From positions 1 to 64,000 of IMG/VR virus record IMGVR_UViG_3300021512_000005: DNA of 64,000 nucleotides; one strand, given 5' to 3'. Positions 18,986-27,308 of this stretch are shown in pieces. Position numbers and translations under genes: made by a program. The stretch's first letter is position 1; each line of letters starts with the position of its first letter. Origin of the DNA: a virus. The notes under the pieces were generated by a model. It did not search any database. It was not told the DNA's origin and worked only from the letters and a program-made list of their open reading frames with translations.

Positions 18986-19891
18986 TTAATACACCTTTAA
19001 ATTATCAAAATATGTATCGTTTAAAGATATACATCCCAAATATAAATTATTAGATTCAGTTAAATCTGTATCTGTGACAGTTCCTCTTGACGTTCCTTCA
19101 AGGAATATTTCAAAATTTCCATTGATATCTCTTGTAACTGCCATGTTTTCCCATGTACTATCTAATCCTAAAACATCATTATCAATTAAAGTAGTTGTTG
19201 ATCCTGATATACATTTTTGAAAATCAAATCCAATTTTATCTATTCTATTATATAATAAATAATAATTATTTGCATCTTTATACATATTATACATTAATGC
19301 TCCTCTAAAATTACTTGTACCAGTTACATAATAATCGACTTCCCATGTTCCTACTGTAATAGTTGATGAACAACATTCCCGTTGATTATCATTAGTTAGT
19401 TTAAAATTTCCATCAGATACTAAACCACCCGACCATTCAGGTCTAAAATTTTGAAATATTTTATCAAATGATGTTGGAAGTGTTGCAGCATTATCTCTTG
19501 ATGTAATTTTATTATCATTCCAATCATCTGCTAAATAACCTCTTCTTCCGCCAGTACCAATTTTAGAAGGATTTGACATTTCATCTAAAATTTCTTGTCC
19601 TTTTTGAATTGTAAGATTTGTATTATCAAGAATTGATTGTAATTTAGATTCTGTTAAATTACTATTATCAAAGATTGATGCTCCTTTTGCTGATGTTAGA
19701 TTACTATTATTAAAAATCGATGCTCCTTTTGCTGATGTTAAATTACTATTATCAATAATTGATGCTGAAAATATTATACTTAAATTATCATTAATTAAAA
19801 TTGCTGTATCTGTAATTGATAAAAAATTATTTATATCTGTTACTGCAAGTGTAGATCCTCGATTTGCTCTTACACCACGTAAATAAGTCAT
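18986..19891 (-). CDS. repeat plus lectin-like capsid fibre protein
   Basis: A 301-residue protein from the ATG at 19891 (MTYLRGVRANRG), which has GGAGG eight nt upstream and overlaps the preceding stop as TAATG. Residues about 45-110 hold four 14-residue repeats such as ASIFNNSNLTSAKG, each containing an N-L-T sequon, which could form a trimeric stalk. The C-terminal 180 residues look like a concanavalin-like lectin fold (KIFQNFRPEWSGG, TWEVDYYVTG). Likely a glycan-binding head fibre. Confidence 0.6.
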   Translation of the reverse strand: MTYLRGVRANRGSTLAVTDINNFLSITDTAILINDNLSIIFSASIIDNSNLTSAKGASIFNNSNLTSAKGASIFDNSNLTESKLQSILDNTNLTIQKGQEILDEMSNPSKIGTGGRRGYLADDWNDNKITSRDNAATLPTSFDKIFQNFRPEWSGGLVSDGNFKLTNDNQRECCSSTITVGTWEVDYYVTGTSNFRGALMYNMYKDANNYYLLYNRIDKIGFDFQKCISGSTTTLIDNDVLGLDSTWENMAVTRDINGNFEIFLEGTSRGTVTDTDLTESNNLYLGCISLNDTYFDNLKVY

Positions 19892-20505
19892 TAAATAATC
19901 CTCCAATTTAAATTATCTGATTGTATAGTATATGAATCATGTTGACCAGATATAATAAGAGTTGTTTCTAAATCAATTGTTTCAGTACTATTTGGATCAA
20001 TAGTTATATCATTTGTTGATGAATCAATTTTTTTAATAACATATTTTTTACCAGAAATACCTACTGCTGTTGGTAAATTAATTGTAATTGGTCCATCAAT
20101 AGCATTACATAATATAGTATCATCATCTAATGTTGTAGTATAAGGTGAATCATTTGTTGTTTTTGTTATAACAGAATCATTTTTACTAAGTTCTGAAATA
20201 ATTCCAGCAGTAATAAGCATTGCTACCTGTTCACCTTGAGAATGTTCCATATCTGAAGTGTTTTCTTGAGCACGTACAATTGTTAAAGTATCATTAGATC
20301 TATTAGTACATTTTACAATTTCCATTCCCGGGTCATTACCCGGATCAGGATATGTATTACTATCCCAAATTGTGAGTATAAATGGAAATGTTGATGGGAA
20401 ATTTGAACCTTCACCTGTTGGAACATGTAAAGTAGTTGCTGATTGCACAAGTGGATCATCTGCAACAGTACTTTCTACATTATTTTTTACTACAAATTTT
20501 GTCAT
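19891..20505 (-). CDS. fibre / receptor-binding-type virion protein
   Basis: A 204-residue protein. Residues 20-110 follow the common fibre domain pattern: TTLHVPTGEGSNFPSTFPF, then MEIVKCTNRSNDTLTIVRAQ and EQVAMLI. The C-terminal part, from TLDDDTILCNA onwards, resembles the 'time-zero' beta-helix caps found on phage fibres. Often these attach fibres to virions. It overlaps the gene at 18986. Confidence 0.6.
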   Translation of the reverse strand: MTKFVVKNNVESTVADDPLVQSATTLHVPTGEGSNFPSTFPFILTIWDSNTYPDPGNDPGMEIVKCTNRSNDTLTIVRAQENTSDMEHSQGEQVAMLITAGIISELSKNDSVITKTTNDSPYTTTLDDDTILCNAIDGPITINLPTAVGISGKKYVIKKIDSSTNDITIDPNSTETIDLETTLIISGQHDSYTIQSDNLNWRII

Positions 20506-20876
20506 GGTACTAATTCGTATATAATTTCTTTTTTATTATTTTTTATTTTACCTAAAATATATTTAGTTTTTCTACTTATTATTTTTGTTTTTGAAAATTT
20601 AATATAATTACGTCTATATATTAAAGGCATTTCATTATTTTCATATTCAACTGAATATATCTTAGAAATAATACTTGGGTGTGTATAAATTCCTTCCATT
20701 GTAAAAATTTTTTGAGATAATTCTAATGGAATAGTAATCCATGATAATTTTTTTATTCGTTTAATATTTATATTTTTCCAAAGAATTTCTTTCCCAGTAT
20801 TATAATTAAATTGTGATATACAATCACCATTATCAAATTCAGCCAACCACATAAAATAAAGGGGATTATAATCCAT
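20502..20876 (-). CDS. small conserved-looking hypothetical protein
   Basis: A 124-residue protein; the start MDYNPLYF at 20876 is preferred because GAGGTGAT lies directly upstream, inside the end of the previous gene. The N-terminal MWLAEFDNGDCISQFN followed by Trp-rich KEILWKNINIKR resembles a small family found in archaeal and bacterial viruses, with no known function. Confidence 0.5.
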   Translation of the reverse strand: MDYNPLYFMWLAEFDNGDCISQFNYNTGKEILWKNINIKRIKKLSWITIPLELSQKIFTMEGIYTHPSIISKIYSVEYENNEMPLIYRRNYIKFSKTKIISRKTKYILGKIKNNKKEIIYELVP

Positions 20877-20883
20877 AATCACC

Positions 20884-21492
20884 TCAAATTTCATCATAAA
20901 TCCATGTTAATGTTTCGTCAGATTGTGTACCTTGAGTTGCATCAGATGCAATTTTTACTTGTGTTACTATTGCTTTTGAATTTCCAGAACTAGTATAATC
21001 AGTTGTATCAACTATTAATGGTGATGAACTTGTATAATTTGATGCATTTGCTGGTTCCGCTGTTTGATCTTTATAATATCCATGTCCATTTGTTGCATCA
21101 TCCATATAATCTCCAGTTGTTCCCTGTGTTCCAGTTGCAACCTCATAATTTGTTGGCATTGGGGCTCCATTATCACCACTATCTCTTACACCAACAAATA
21201 ATCCTCCATTAGTACCACATGTCCATCCAATTGTTCCATCTGTATACCAACGAATATTATTAACTTTTGTAAATGTTCCTGATATATTAAGATAATGATG
21301 TTTCCAATATGAATAATTAGTTCCTGAACTTGGGACTACACAAGGATATGTTGAACCAGGATTATATGAATCTGTAGTACAATATCTTACATCTGTACCA
21401 TCATTTACTCCTTGTCCATCTACTTGTGTTTCTGTTCCGGGTGATCCATCTGTACCACCATTTGCTTCTCTTACAACTACTGTTGCTACCAT
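20884..21492 (-). CDS. Gly/Ser/Thr-rich virion decoration protein
   Basis: A 202-residue protein of low charge, rich in Thr, Gly, Asn and Tyr, with four Cys and no Lys-rich segments, typical of exposed beta-sandwich virion proteins. Contains YNPGSTYPCVVPSSGTNYSY and ends in DETLTWIYDEI. Located between capsid decorations and fibre genes. Confidence 0.5.
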   Translation of the reverse strand: MVATVVVREANGGTDGSPGTETQVDGQGVNDGTDVRYCTTDSYNPGSTYPCVVPSSGTNYSYWKHHYLNISGTFTKVNNIRWYTDGTIGWTCGTNGGLFVGVRDSGDNGAPMPTNYEVATGTQGTTGDYMDDATNGHGYYKDQTAEPANASNYTSSSPLIVDTTDYTSSGNSKAIVTQVKIASDATQGTQSDETLTWIYDEI

Positions 21493-21493
21493 T

Positions 21494-21622
21494 TTATTTC
21501 AACTCCTTTTTAATATCTTTTAAAATTGTTAAAATTTCTTTTAAAATAATATAATTTGCCATATCTACAGGTCTGGCATGATTTTCAAATTCTTTTAAAA
21601 TCATTTTATCTTCTTTTTTCAT
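21494..21622 (-). CDS. small helical protein
   Basis: A 42-residue ORF (MKKEDKMILKEFENHARPVD and onward) with a start preceded by GGAGAG; its end provides the GGAGTTG ribosome site of the gene at 20884. Mostly helical. Function unknown. Confidence 0.45.
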   Translation of the reverse strand: MKKEDKMILKEFENHARPVDMANYIILKEILTILKDIKKELK

Positions 21623-21636
21623 TTTTCTCTCCATTT

Positions 21637-21861
21637 TTAAAAATATATTGGTATAAGTGCAACCAATATTACAAAAAAACTATAACCAATCACTTTTACC
21701 CAATTAAAATTATTTTTTAAAATTGTAATATCATTAGATAATCCTTTAAAATCATGATGTAATCCATTAATTTTATTATCCATTGTATCAAATCTTTGAT
21801 TTATATTATTTTTTTGATCTTCAATCATTTGGATAATTATATTAATTTCATTTTCATTCAT
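21637..21861 (-). CDS. XhlA-like coiled-coil membrane protein
   Basis: A 74-residue protein starting at ATG 21861 (MNENEINI), with GGAGTGG upstream. It has an N-terminal coiled coil (RFDTMDNKINGLHHDFKGLS) and one C-terminal transmembrane segment (VIGYSFFVILVALIPIYF). That layout and length match XhlA-type holin-associated or cell-surface lysis proteins. A holin-like partner with two hydrophobic segments occurs nearby at 22645. Function inferred from architecture. Confidence 0.45.
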   Translation of the reverse strand: MNENEINIIIQMIEDQKNNINQRFDTMDNKINGLHHDFKGLSNDITILKNNFNWVKVIGYSFFVILVALIPIYF

Positions 21862-21913
21862 ATAATTCCACTCCATTAAAAATTAAAAAAAAAAATAAGT
21901 GAAATTAATCACT

Positions 21914-22345
21914 TTAAGATCTTTGCATTACAAATGTAACAACTGCCTTTACAGTTCCTGTTGATCCACCATCTGTAATAATTTCAATTGGTTGACCTGC
22001 GGAAACTGTATTTGCTGCTGTTGGAGTTGCCGAATCAACATCTCCTGCACCTGATCCATCATAAGCAATTGTAATTCCACCATCAGTTACAGCAGTACCA
22101 TCAATTTCAAATGTAATTTCAGCATCAGCACTTGTAATTGCACCATCAATTACTGTATAAATTTTTTCAATTGTACCAGCATAAGGTGAAACTACCCATG
22201 AACTTCCAGCAGTACTTATATCAGCAATTTCACCATGTAACACAAATTGATCAAGTTCTGTTGCTGATGATTCTACAGCAGTTCCATTAATTTTTAATGC
22301 TTTTACATCTGTATAATGATGATAATTTGTTTTAATTGTATCCAT
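21914..22345 (-). CDS. capsid decoration / head fibre protein
   Basis: A 143-residue low-charge protein: ALKINGTAVESSATELDQF near the N-terminus is a motif found in phage head-fibre and decoration proteins, followed by a beta-sandwich with Gly/Ala/Thr-rich strands (AEITFEIDGTAVTDGGITIA). It lies two genes downstream of the major capsid gene, the common place for decoration genes. Confidence 0.6.
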   Translation of the reverse strand: MDTIKTNYHHYTDVKALKINGTAVESSATELDQFVLHGEIADISTAGSSWVVSPYAGTIEKIYTVIDGAITSADAEITFEIDGTAVTDGGITIAYDGSGAGDVDSATPTAANTVSAGQPIEIITDGGSTGTVKAVVTFVMQRS

Positions 22346-22376
22346 TTATATCACCTTATAAAAAATGGGAATAAAT

Positions 22377-22640
22377 TTATTCCCCTACAACTAATAGTGC
22401 ATAAGTATGATTTGTTGTACCACCTGATGCATCAATTGTTACTACACAAGATGATTCAGTTGCTGTAACTTGATCTCCAGTATCTTGATCGTATGCATAA
22501 ATTAGATCAATTGAATCTAAAACTCCAGATAAATCAATAGTATCATTTGAATCTGCTGTACTTGGTGTTTCGACATAAATCATTTTCTTTCCAAGATATG
22601 GAACTGTATTTATAATTGTTGAACCTGTTATTGCTGCCAT
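22377..22640 (-). CDS. small capsid decoration protein
   Basis: An 87-residue Thr/Ser/Ile-rich protein, starting MAAITGSTIINTVPYLGK. It is directly behind the small membrane protein and capsid gene, and its size and composition resemble capsid-stabilising decoration proteins. SD GGAGGAATAATAAA precedes the ATG. Confidence 0.55.
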   Translation of the reverse strand: MAAITGSTIINTVPYLGKKMIYVETPSTADSNDTIDLSGVLDSIDLIYAYDQDTGDQVTATESSCVVTIDASGGTTNHTYALLVVGE

Positions 22641-22644
22641 TTTA

Positions 22645-22818
22645 TTATTCCTCCATTATATTTTTTTCATTACCTTTATCTAACATAACCATTGCCACAA
22701 CTGCTGCTAAATAACCACCTAACACAGTTGTATCAGATGGATTTAAATAAGCAATTACTGCTGATGATGCTAAAATTCCAACTATACTTCGAACATAAAC
22801 TTTTGAAAATTCAAACAT
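22645..22818 (-). CDS. holin-like small membrane protein
   Basis: A 57-residue protein with two hydrophobic segments: residues 10-26 (RSIVGILASSAVIAYL) and 31-47 (VLGGYLAAVVAMVML), separated by NPSDTT. A short charged tail contains the GGAGG for the next gene. The two-span layout matches small phage holins (hairpin type). It sits between the capsid and decoration genes; a lysis role is only an inference. Confidence 0.5.
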   Translation of the reverse strand: MFEFSKVYVRSIVGILASSAVIAYLNPSDTTVLGGYLAAVVAMVMLDKGNEKNIMEE

Positions 22819-22860
22819 TTTTTTTTATCTCCTAAAAAATTTAAATGGGTTTATACCCAT

Positions 22861-23904
22861 TTAATTTATTCCGTAAATCTGACCCATGCCTTCAGGGAAC
22901 TTATTAACAAATGTTCTATAAGTTTTAAGAAGGAATTTCTCAGAATCACCAGTTTTTGCAAGTCTTTCAAAAGAAATATCTTGTAGTACACGCTGTTGTA
23001 CAAAATTTGTATTAATACAGAAAATTCTCTTTTGATCAGTTGCAGTAGGCATAAACTGGCTGGAAAGGATTGGAATACGACCAACTACTGTCTGAAGACT
23101 TGGAACCTGAAGTCCCCAAGCAATAGTTGTTTCAGGATTAGTATATCTTGCATAATCCATCATTTGGTTAACAAGACTTGTTGCAGTATAAGGATCTGTA
23201 ATTAAAAGATTTGGAGCACCTTTTGCAACGAAACAATCATTTACAAGTTCCTGGACATCAGATAAAGTAACTTCTGCACCACTTAGATCTGTTGTATTTG
23301 ATGTTAAAATTTTAATTAGACCATCATGCTGATAAGAATTTGATGAATTATCACCAACGAGAATTGCCTGTTCAATTGCTTCATTCATTGATTGAGTTTT
23401 ATTAAGAACTTCACGCTGCATACTGGACTCAAAATGAGCACCAGCAATTTGTGCAACTCCTGTAACTCGTCCAATAATACGAAGATAACGAATTGTTTCT
23501 GAGGCCTCTTCTCTTGTATCATCAGTTTCTGCAAGTGCAGGGTCTTCTGCACCCCAAGATGCTGATCCTCTATTAGTAACACGATAATATTGTGCTACTT
23601 TACCTTTATTTGTAACCTTTGGAATAAGTCCAATTAAAGGTGTTAATCTTCTTGTAATATCAATTACATCTTGATCCCATACAATAGGTGTAAATGCATA
23701 TCCAGCAGCACCACTGGAAGAACCAACATTTACTGCTTTTTCAAGGGTATCATTTTTTTGTACAAGACGACCATCTCTCATCATCATTTCAAATTTATTC
23801 ATTGCATCATCATAAACAGAACCATCAGGCATGTCTCCAAATGATGCTTTATATAGTGATTCACTGTCTATTTCAACAGCTCCACTCCACATTGCGCCTG
23901 CCAT
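22861..23904 (-). CDS. major capsid protein, HK97 fold
   Basis: A 347-residue protein downstream of scaffold and protease genes. Features include the N-arm (residues 1-70), the GYAFTPIVWDQDVIDITRRL segment leading into the E-loop region, GSASWGAEDP, and the A-domain strand IFCINTNFVQQRV near the C-terminus, as in HK97-fold capsid proteins of archaeal and bacterial viruses. Codon use is GC-richer than its neighbours, consistent with high expression. Residues from KAVNVGSSSGAAGYAF recur as a similar motif in the portal C-terminus. Confidence 0.88.
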   Translation of the reverse strand: MAGAMWSGAVEIDSESLYKASFGDMPDGSVYDDAMNKFEMMMRDGRLVQKNDTLEKAVNVGSSSGAAGYAFTPIVWDQDVIDITRRLTPLIGLIPKVTNKGKVAQYYRVTNRGSASWGAEDPALAETDDTREEASETIRYLRIIGRVTGVAQIAGAHFESSMQREVLNKTQSMNEAIEQAILVGDNSSNSYQHDGLIKILTSNTTDLSGAEVTLSDVQELVNDCFVAKGAPNLLITDPYTATSLVNQMMDYARYTNPETTIAWGLQVPSLQTVVGRIPILSSQFMPTATDQKRIFCINTNFVQQRVLQDISFERLAKTGDSEKFLLKTYRTFVNKFPEGMGQIYGIN

Positions 23905-23906
23905 AA

Positions 23907-24389
23907 TTAATTACCTCCAAAATGTGCATGTATAATATTTCCAAGTGTAGATGTTGTTGTGGTTTCAGTAACCGGGGAAACATCCATATTTGCCTTATAT
24001 AAAGGACTTGATTTAATTGCTTCTAATTCAGATTCAAGTTTTTTAACTCTATCTTCTTCTTCATCTACATTTCCTCTTTTTCGTCTCTCTTCCTCTTCTC
24101 TCTTTCGTCTCTCTTCCTCTGTCTCTTCAACTGGCTCTACTTCATCTTCATTTTTCATTGTAACTTGTTTTTGTGCTGCAAGTTCCTTTGCTTGTGCTGA
24201 AACTCTTGCCTCAAGTTCTTCCATTCTCTTTCGCATACTTTCTGCTTCTTCAAGAAGACGATCATAATCTTCTGCTTTTTCAATTACTTCTTGTTCTTCA
24301 ATCATTTTTGTTACTGTATTTTCAATATAAGCTGTAAGTTCAGCTGGTTCAAAACGAACAATATTTTGATCTGTTGGGTCTATTTCCAT
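23907..24389 (-). CDS. scaffolding protein (coiled coil)
   Basis: A 160-residue, strongly charged protein; start at ATG 24389 (MEIDPTDQ) has GGAGG nine nt upstream. Long coiled-coil and Glu/Arg/Lys-rich region (residues about 35-125), Thr-rich linker (TETTTTSTLG) and short hydrophobic tail. It lies directly before the capsid gene and after the protease, the standard scaffold position. It is presumably degraded by the prohead protease. Confidence 0.75.
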   Translation of the reverse strand: MEIDPTDQNIVRFEPAELTAYIENTVTKMIEEQEVIEKAEDYDRLLEEAESMRKRMEELEARVSAQAKELAAQKQVTMKNEDEVEPVEETEEERRKREEEERRKRGNVDEEEDRVKKLESELEAIKSSPLYKANMDVSPVTETTTTSTLGNIIHAHFGGN

Positions 24390-24421
24390 ATAATTTTCCT
24401 CCATATATTTTTTTTTAATTT

Positions 24422-24479
24422 TGCGTGGATATTTTTAAAATCCCATGTCCACATCATGGTTTTTAATTGCCTCCACGCA
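24422..24479 (-). other. structured leader upstream of scaffold-capsid genes
   Basis: TGCGTGGA (24422-24429) and TCCACGCA (24472-24479) form an 8-bp stem, enclosing a second small stem CCATG/CATGG. The segment is clearly GC-richer than its surroundings and lies 30-90 nt before the scaffold start. A 25-codon frame starting at 24457 (MMWTWDFKN), with GGAGG 5' of it, overlaps the element, so a leader peptide is an alternative. Confidence 0.4.
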
Positions 24480-24503
24480 TTAGTATCATTGGCATAATAA
24501 ATT

Positions 24504-24623
24504 TTAATAAATAATAATTTGATTTTGATTTTCAATTATTTTTGTTGTAGTAAATTTAAAATAATCTACATGTTTTGTAAAATCAAAACAAATAATACTT
24601 TGATCTATTGAGTCTATTTTCAT
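24504..24623 (-). pseudogene. truncated paralogue of scaffold N-terminus
   Basis: A 39-codon ORF (MKIDSIDQSIICFDFTK and onward). It aligns without gaps to the scaffold start MEIDPTDQNIVRFEPAE, sharing M-x-I-D-x-x-D-Q-x-I-x-x-F and a later TK-I-E-x-Q, but ends before the coiled coil. It looks like a remnant of a tandem duplication, although a short expressed peptide cannot be excluded. Confidence 0.5.
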
Positions 24624-24634
24624 TTTATTTACCT

Positions 24635-25576
24635 TTATAATTCATCTAAATCAATTTCAATTTTAAATGTAATTTTTTCATTTTTAGGATGAATTTTATC
24701 TTTTATATTTTTACGATCTATTAATTTTTTATTATTAAAATCAAATAATTTATTATTTTCTTTTTTACTTGTTTCTATAAAATAATCTGCATCTTTTTCA
24801 TCTTCAAAATTTTGAATTGCTTTACCATTTGCATATCTAACTTGCCATATTTTATTTGATTTTGTTTCATTTTTTAAAAGTGGACAATTTGGTCCTGAAC
24901 ATGCTTTTTCAATAACTTCAAAAATTCCTTCAGGATTCGCAGGTAAATCAACAACTGAAATTTCAGAAAGTCTTTTTACAATTACTCGGTTAATATCTTT
25001 ACCAAGTGAATGATCAAATTGTTTAACACGATCTGCTCTTCCACCAATACTAAATCCTTTTAATATTCCTTCTTTTATTTTAGTTCTAATTGGTTTAACA
25101 TCATCAGCATTAGATATTTTTACAACTACAAAAGGACCGTTTTCAGTAAATTTTGTTTTATATGTATTTCCTTTAGAATTAGTATATTCAGGTATTACTT
25201 TACCAATTGCATCAGGATTTCGCACATCTTTTCCATGCATATAACGAACAATTGGATTTTGCATATAACGATCCCATTGTGCACGAAGAGAATCCATATC
25301 AATACGTTCATAATCATGATCAAGATTTCCAGTTGAAGCAATTCCTATAATTACAAGATCATTTTCATCATCATCATCAATTTCATCTTCAATTTTTTCT
25401 AATTTCATTACATATTCGAAATTAGATTCAATTTTATTCATTAACTCTTCTTTTTTCTTTTCAGTTAACATCCGAGCAGTTTCTGTAGAATATCCTTTTT
25501 CTTCAAGTTGTGTTTGATAATCTATAGGATCAAAAGATTCAATTGTCATGGGTTCTCGTTCATCTTTATCTAACAT
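24635..25576 (-). CDS. prohead maturation serine protease (HK97 type)
   Basis: A 313-residue protein with the HK97 prohead-protease pattern: VIIGIASTGNLDHDYERID (about residues 75-93), IVRYMHGKD with His114, GILKGFSIGG with Ser176, and LSEISVVDLPANPE with Glu205/Asp210. The catalytic His and Ser are intact. An N-terminal acidic helix (residues 1-70) and a C-terminal about 90-residue extension (with CSGPNCPLL) are additional. It should cleave scaffold and the N- or C-terminal regions of capsid, portal and possibly cargo proteins. Confidence 0.85.
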   Translation of the reverse strand: MLDKDEREPMTIESFDPIDYQTQLEEKGYSTETARMLTEKKKEELMNKIESNFEYVMKLEKIEDEIDDDDENDLVIIGIASTGNLDHDYERIDMDSLRAQWDRYMQNPIVRYMHGKDVRNPDAIGKVIPEYTNSKGNTYKTKFTENGPFVVVKISNADDVKPIRTKIKEGILKGFSIGGRADRVKQFDHSLGKDINRVIVKRLSEISVVDLPANPEGIFEVIEKACSGPNCPLLKNETKSNKIWQVRYANGKAIQNFEDEKDADYFIETSKKENNKLFDFNNKKLIDRKNIKDKIHPKNEKITFKIEIDLDEL

Positions 25577-25604
25577 TTTTTAACTCCTCAATATATAATT
25601 ATTA

Positions 25605-25718
25605 TTAATTAAGATTTTTAAATTTCTTTAAAAATTTTATTTTTTTTAAATTTTGTTTAAATTTTGGACCAATATATTTTCTACCATTCGTATCATCAAA
25701 TATTACTTTTACTACCAT
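25605..25718 (-). CDS. small basic coupled ORF
   Basis: 37 residues (MVVKVIFDDTNGRKYIGP and onward), very Lys-rich. ATG overlaps the stop of the ADP-ribosyltransferase gene (TAATG), with AGAGG upstream. Similar tiny coupled ORFs follow other effector genes at 34363, 35704 and 36718. Confidence 0.45.
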   Translation of the reverse strand: MVVKVIFDDTNGRKYIGPKFKQNLKKIKFLKKFKNLN

Positions 25719-27115
25719 TATTCTAACCTCTTTCTAAATTCTGCTGCTGTTATTTTACCTTCAGATGTATCAAGTATAATATCTTCAAGATTAAATTTCA
25801 TAATTTTATTTGGAAGTAATGTTACTTCTTGTTCAGGAAACCCAGAACCAGAAACAGCATAATGCATTACAACATTATTGAGATATTCTTTTTTTGGAAT
25901 TTTATATTTAATACTTTTTACTTTAATTCCTTTTATTGTTATAAATCCTTCCATTTTTTCACTAAAAACATCAGCCACATGTTCACTTTCACTCCAACAT
26001 GACATGTGTCCAATTGAATCAATATCTATTGTTTTTGCTTCTAATGGTAAATTAATAATTGCATTTATAAAACTTTCTCGTGCTGAATATTTTGTTTCAC
26101 CTCTATAAATATACTCATTACCATTTTTTTCTGCATATTCTTTTGCACCAGTTATTAAAAGATCTAATGCATTTTTATTTATATCTTTTAATTCAAGTTC
26201 ATTATTCATATATTTTTTTATTAATGCACCAACTTTATTCATCCCAAGTCCATATTCATTATACCACAAGTCAGTAATATTTTGTGCTCTTTCAATTAAA
26301 TAACTTTCTTCACGAGGTATTTCATCTTCTATTTTTGAAAAAATTGTTTTTGGTTTATTTTCTATTAATTCATTAGGTTTTTGTACTTCTTTTTTTATAC
26401 GTTCTAATAATAAATTTTTATTTGATTCTATAGTAGCAGTTGAATGACAAAATGCTTTTATAAGATTATCAGGATAAAAATTTGTTACTATTTTTATTTT
26501 TTCACCAGCATTACTTTCTTTTACAGATGGTGATTTACCAGAAAACATACAAGGATCATCAAGAGATATAAAATAATCTCCAATAAACATTTTATTATCT
26601 TTAAAATTTACTAAAATTTCTTTATTATTAATTTTAATTTGTAAATCACCATTATCTAAATCTTTTGTTTCAACATGTGAACGTTTTAATTCATTTTTAA
26701 TTGATTTTTTCACATATTCTTCATATTTTTCTTTAGAAATATAAGTTAATGGTAAAAAATTTTTTTCAATATATTTATATGCATTTATTTCTTCTTCTGT
26801 TTTTAAAATTTTTCCACTTTGTATTTTTTTTATAAAATCTAAAAGACCTTGTTCTATATTAAGACCTTCTTTTGTTACAAATTTTGAAAAATTTTTTGAT
26901 TCTGTTGTTGGAATATTTGGAAATGCTGCATTAGCAAATATAAAAATATCATTTTTTGAAATTTTCATAATTTTTGATTTATTAACAAAAAGTTCATCAT
27001 CATGACCAACTTCTGCTTCACGCCAATATGCCTTATGTTTTGGTGAAGCAGGTACATAAATTTTTTTACGACTTTTTGCTTTTGCAAGATTTAATAATGA
27101 TATTTCTATTTTCAT
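25718..27115 (-). CDS. tag-B ADP-ribosyltransferase, candidate capsid cargo
   Basis: A 465-residue protein. The N-terminus carries tag variant B (KIEISLLNLAKAKSRKK, then YVPASPKHKAYWREAE). Residues about 330-440 show the R-S-E ADP-ribosyltransferase triad: IYRGETKY with Arg338, HMSCWSES around 370-375 and FPEQEVTLL with Glu428-x-Glu430. The middle region (40-320) is unassigned and may hold another domain. It is the cargo gene nearest the prohead protease. Expected activity is NAD-dependent ADP-ribosylation of host targets after injection, inferred. Confidence 0.75.
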   Translation of the reverse strand: MKIEISLLNLAKAKSRKKIYVPASPKHKAYWREAEVGHDDELFVNKSKIMKISKNDIFIFANAAFPNIPTTESKNFSKFVTKEGLNIEQGLLDFIKKIQSGKILKTEEEINAYKYIEKNFLPLTYISKEKYEEYVKKSIKNELKRSHVETKDLDNGDLQIKINNKEILVNFKDNKMFIGDYFISLDDPCMFSGKSPSVKESNAGEKIKIVTNFYPDNLIKAFCHSTATIESNKNLLLERIKKEVQKPNELIENKPKTIFSKIEDEIPREESYLIERAQNITDLWYNEYGLGMNKVGALIKKYMNNELELKDINKNALDLLITGAKEYAEKNGNEYIYRGETKYSARESFINAIINLPLEAKTIDIDSIGHMSCWSESEHVADVFSEKMEGFITIKGIKVKSIKYKIPKKEYLNNVVMHYAVSGSGFPEQEVTLLPNKIMKFNLEDIILDTSEGKITAAEFRKRLE

Positions 27116-27128
27116 TTTCTATCTCCAT

Positions 27129-27287
27129 TTAAATTTCACTTGTTCTATAATAACCTCTATTAAATTTTTTAATAACTTCATCTTTATTCAGTTTTAAATC
27201 TTTAAATATTCCATTAAAATTTCCATTATTCCATCTATCAATTTCAATTGCTTTTTTAGGTGTAAGTCTATATATTATTATTGTCAT
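27129..27287 (-). CDS. small hypothetical protein
   Basis: 52 residues (MTIIIYRLTPKKAIEIDRW and onward), with GGAGGTAATATAA before the ATG. It sits between a kinase-like gene and an ADP-ribosyltransferase gene. It may be a partner or inhibitor of one of them, but there is no direct evidence. Confidence 0.5.
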   Translation of the reverse strand: MTIIIYRLTPKKAIEIDRWNNGNFNGIFKDLKLNKDEVIKKFNRGYYRTSEI

Positions 27288-27308
27288 TTATATTACCTCC
27301 TATAAATT

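Noticed and set aside
23959-24267. 102-codon plus-strand ORF, Ser-rich
   Set aside because: Antisense of the Glu/Lys/Arg-rich scaffold; composition mirrors it and there is no ribosome site.
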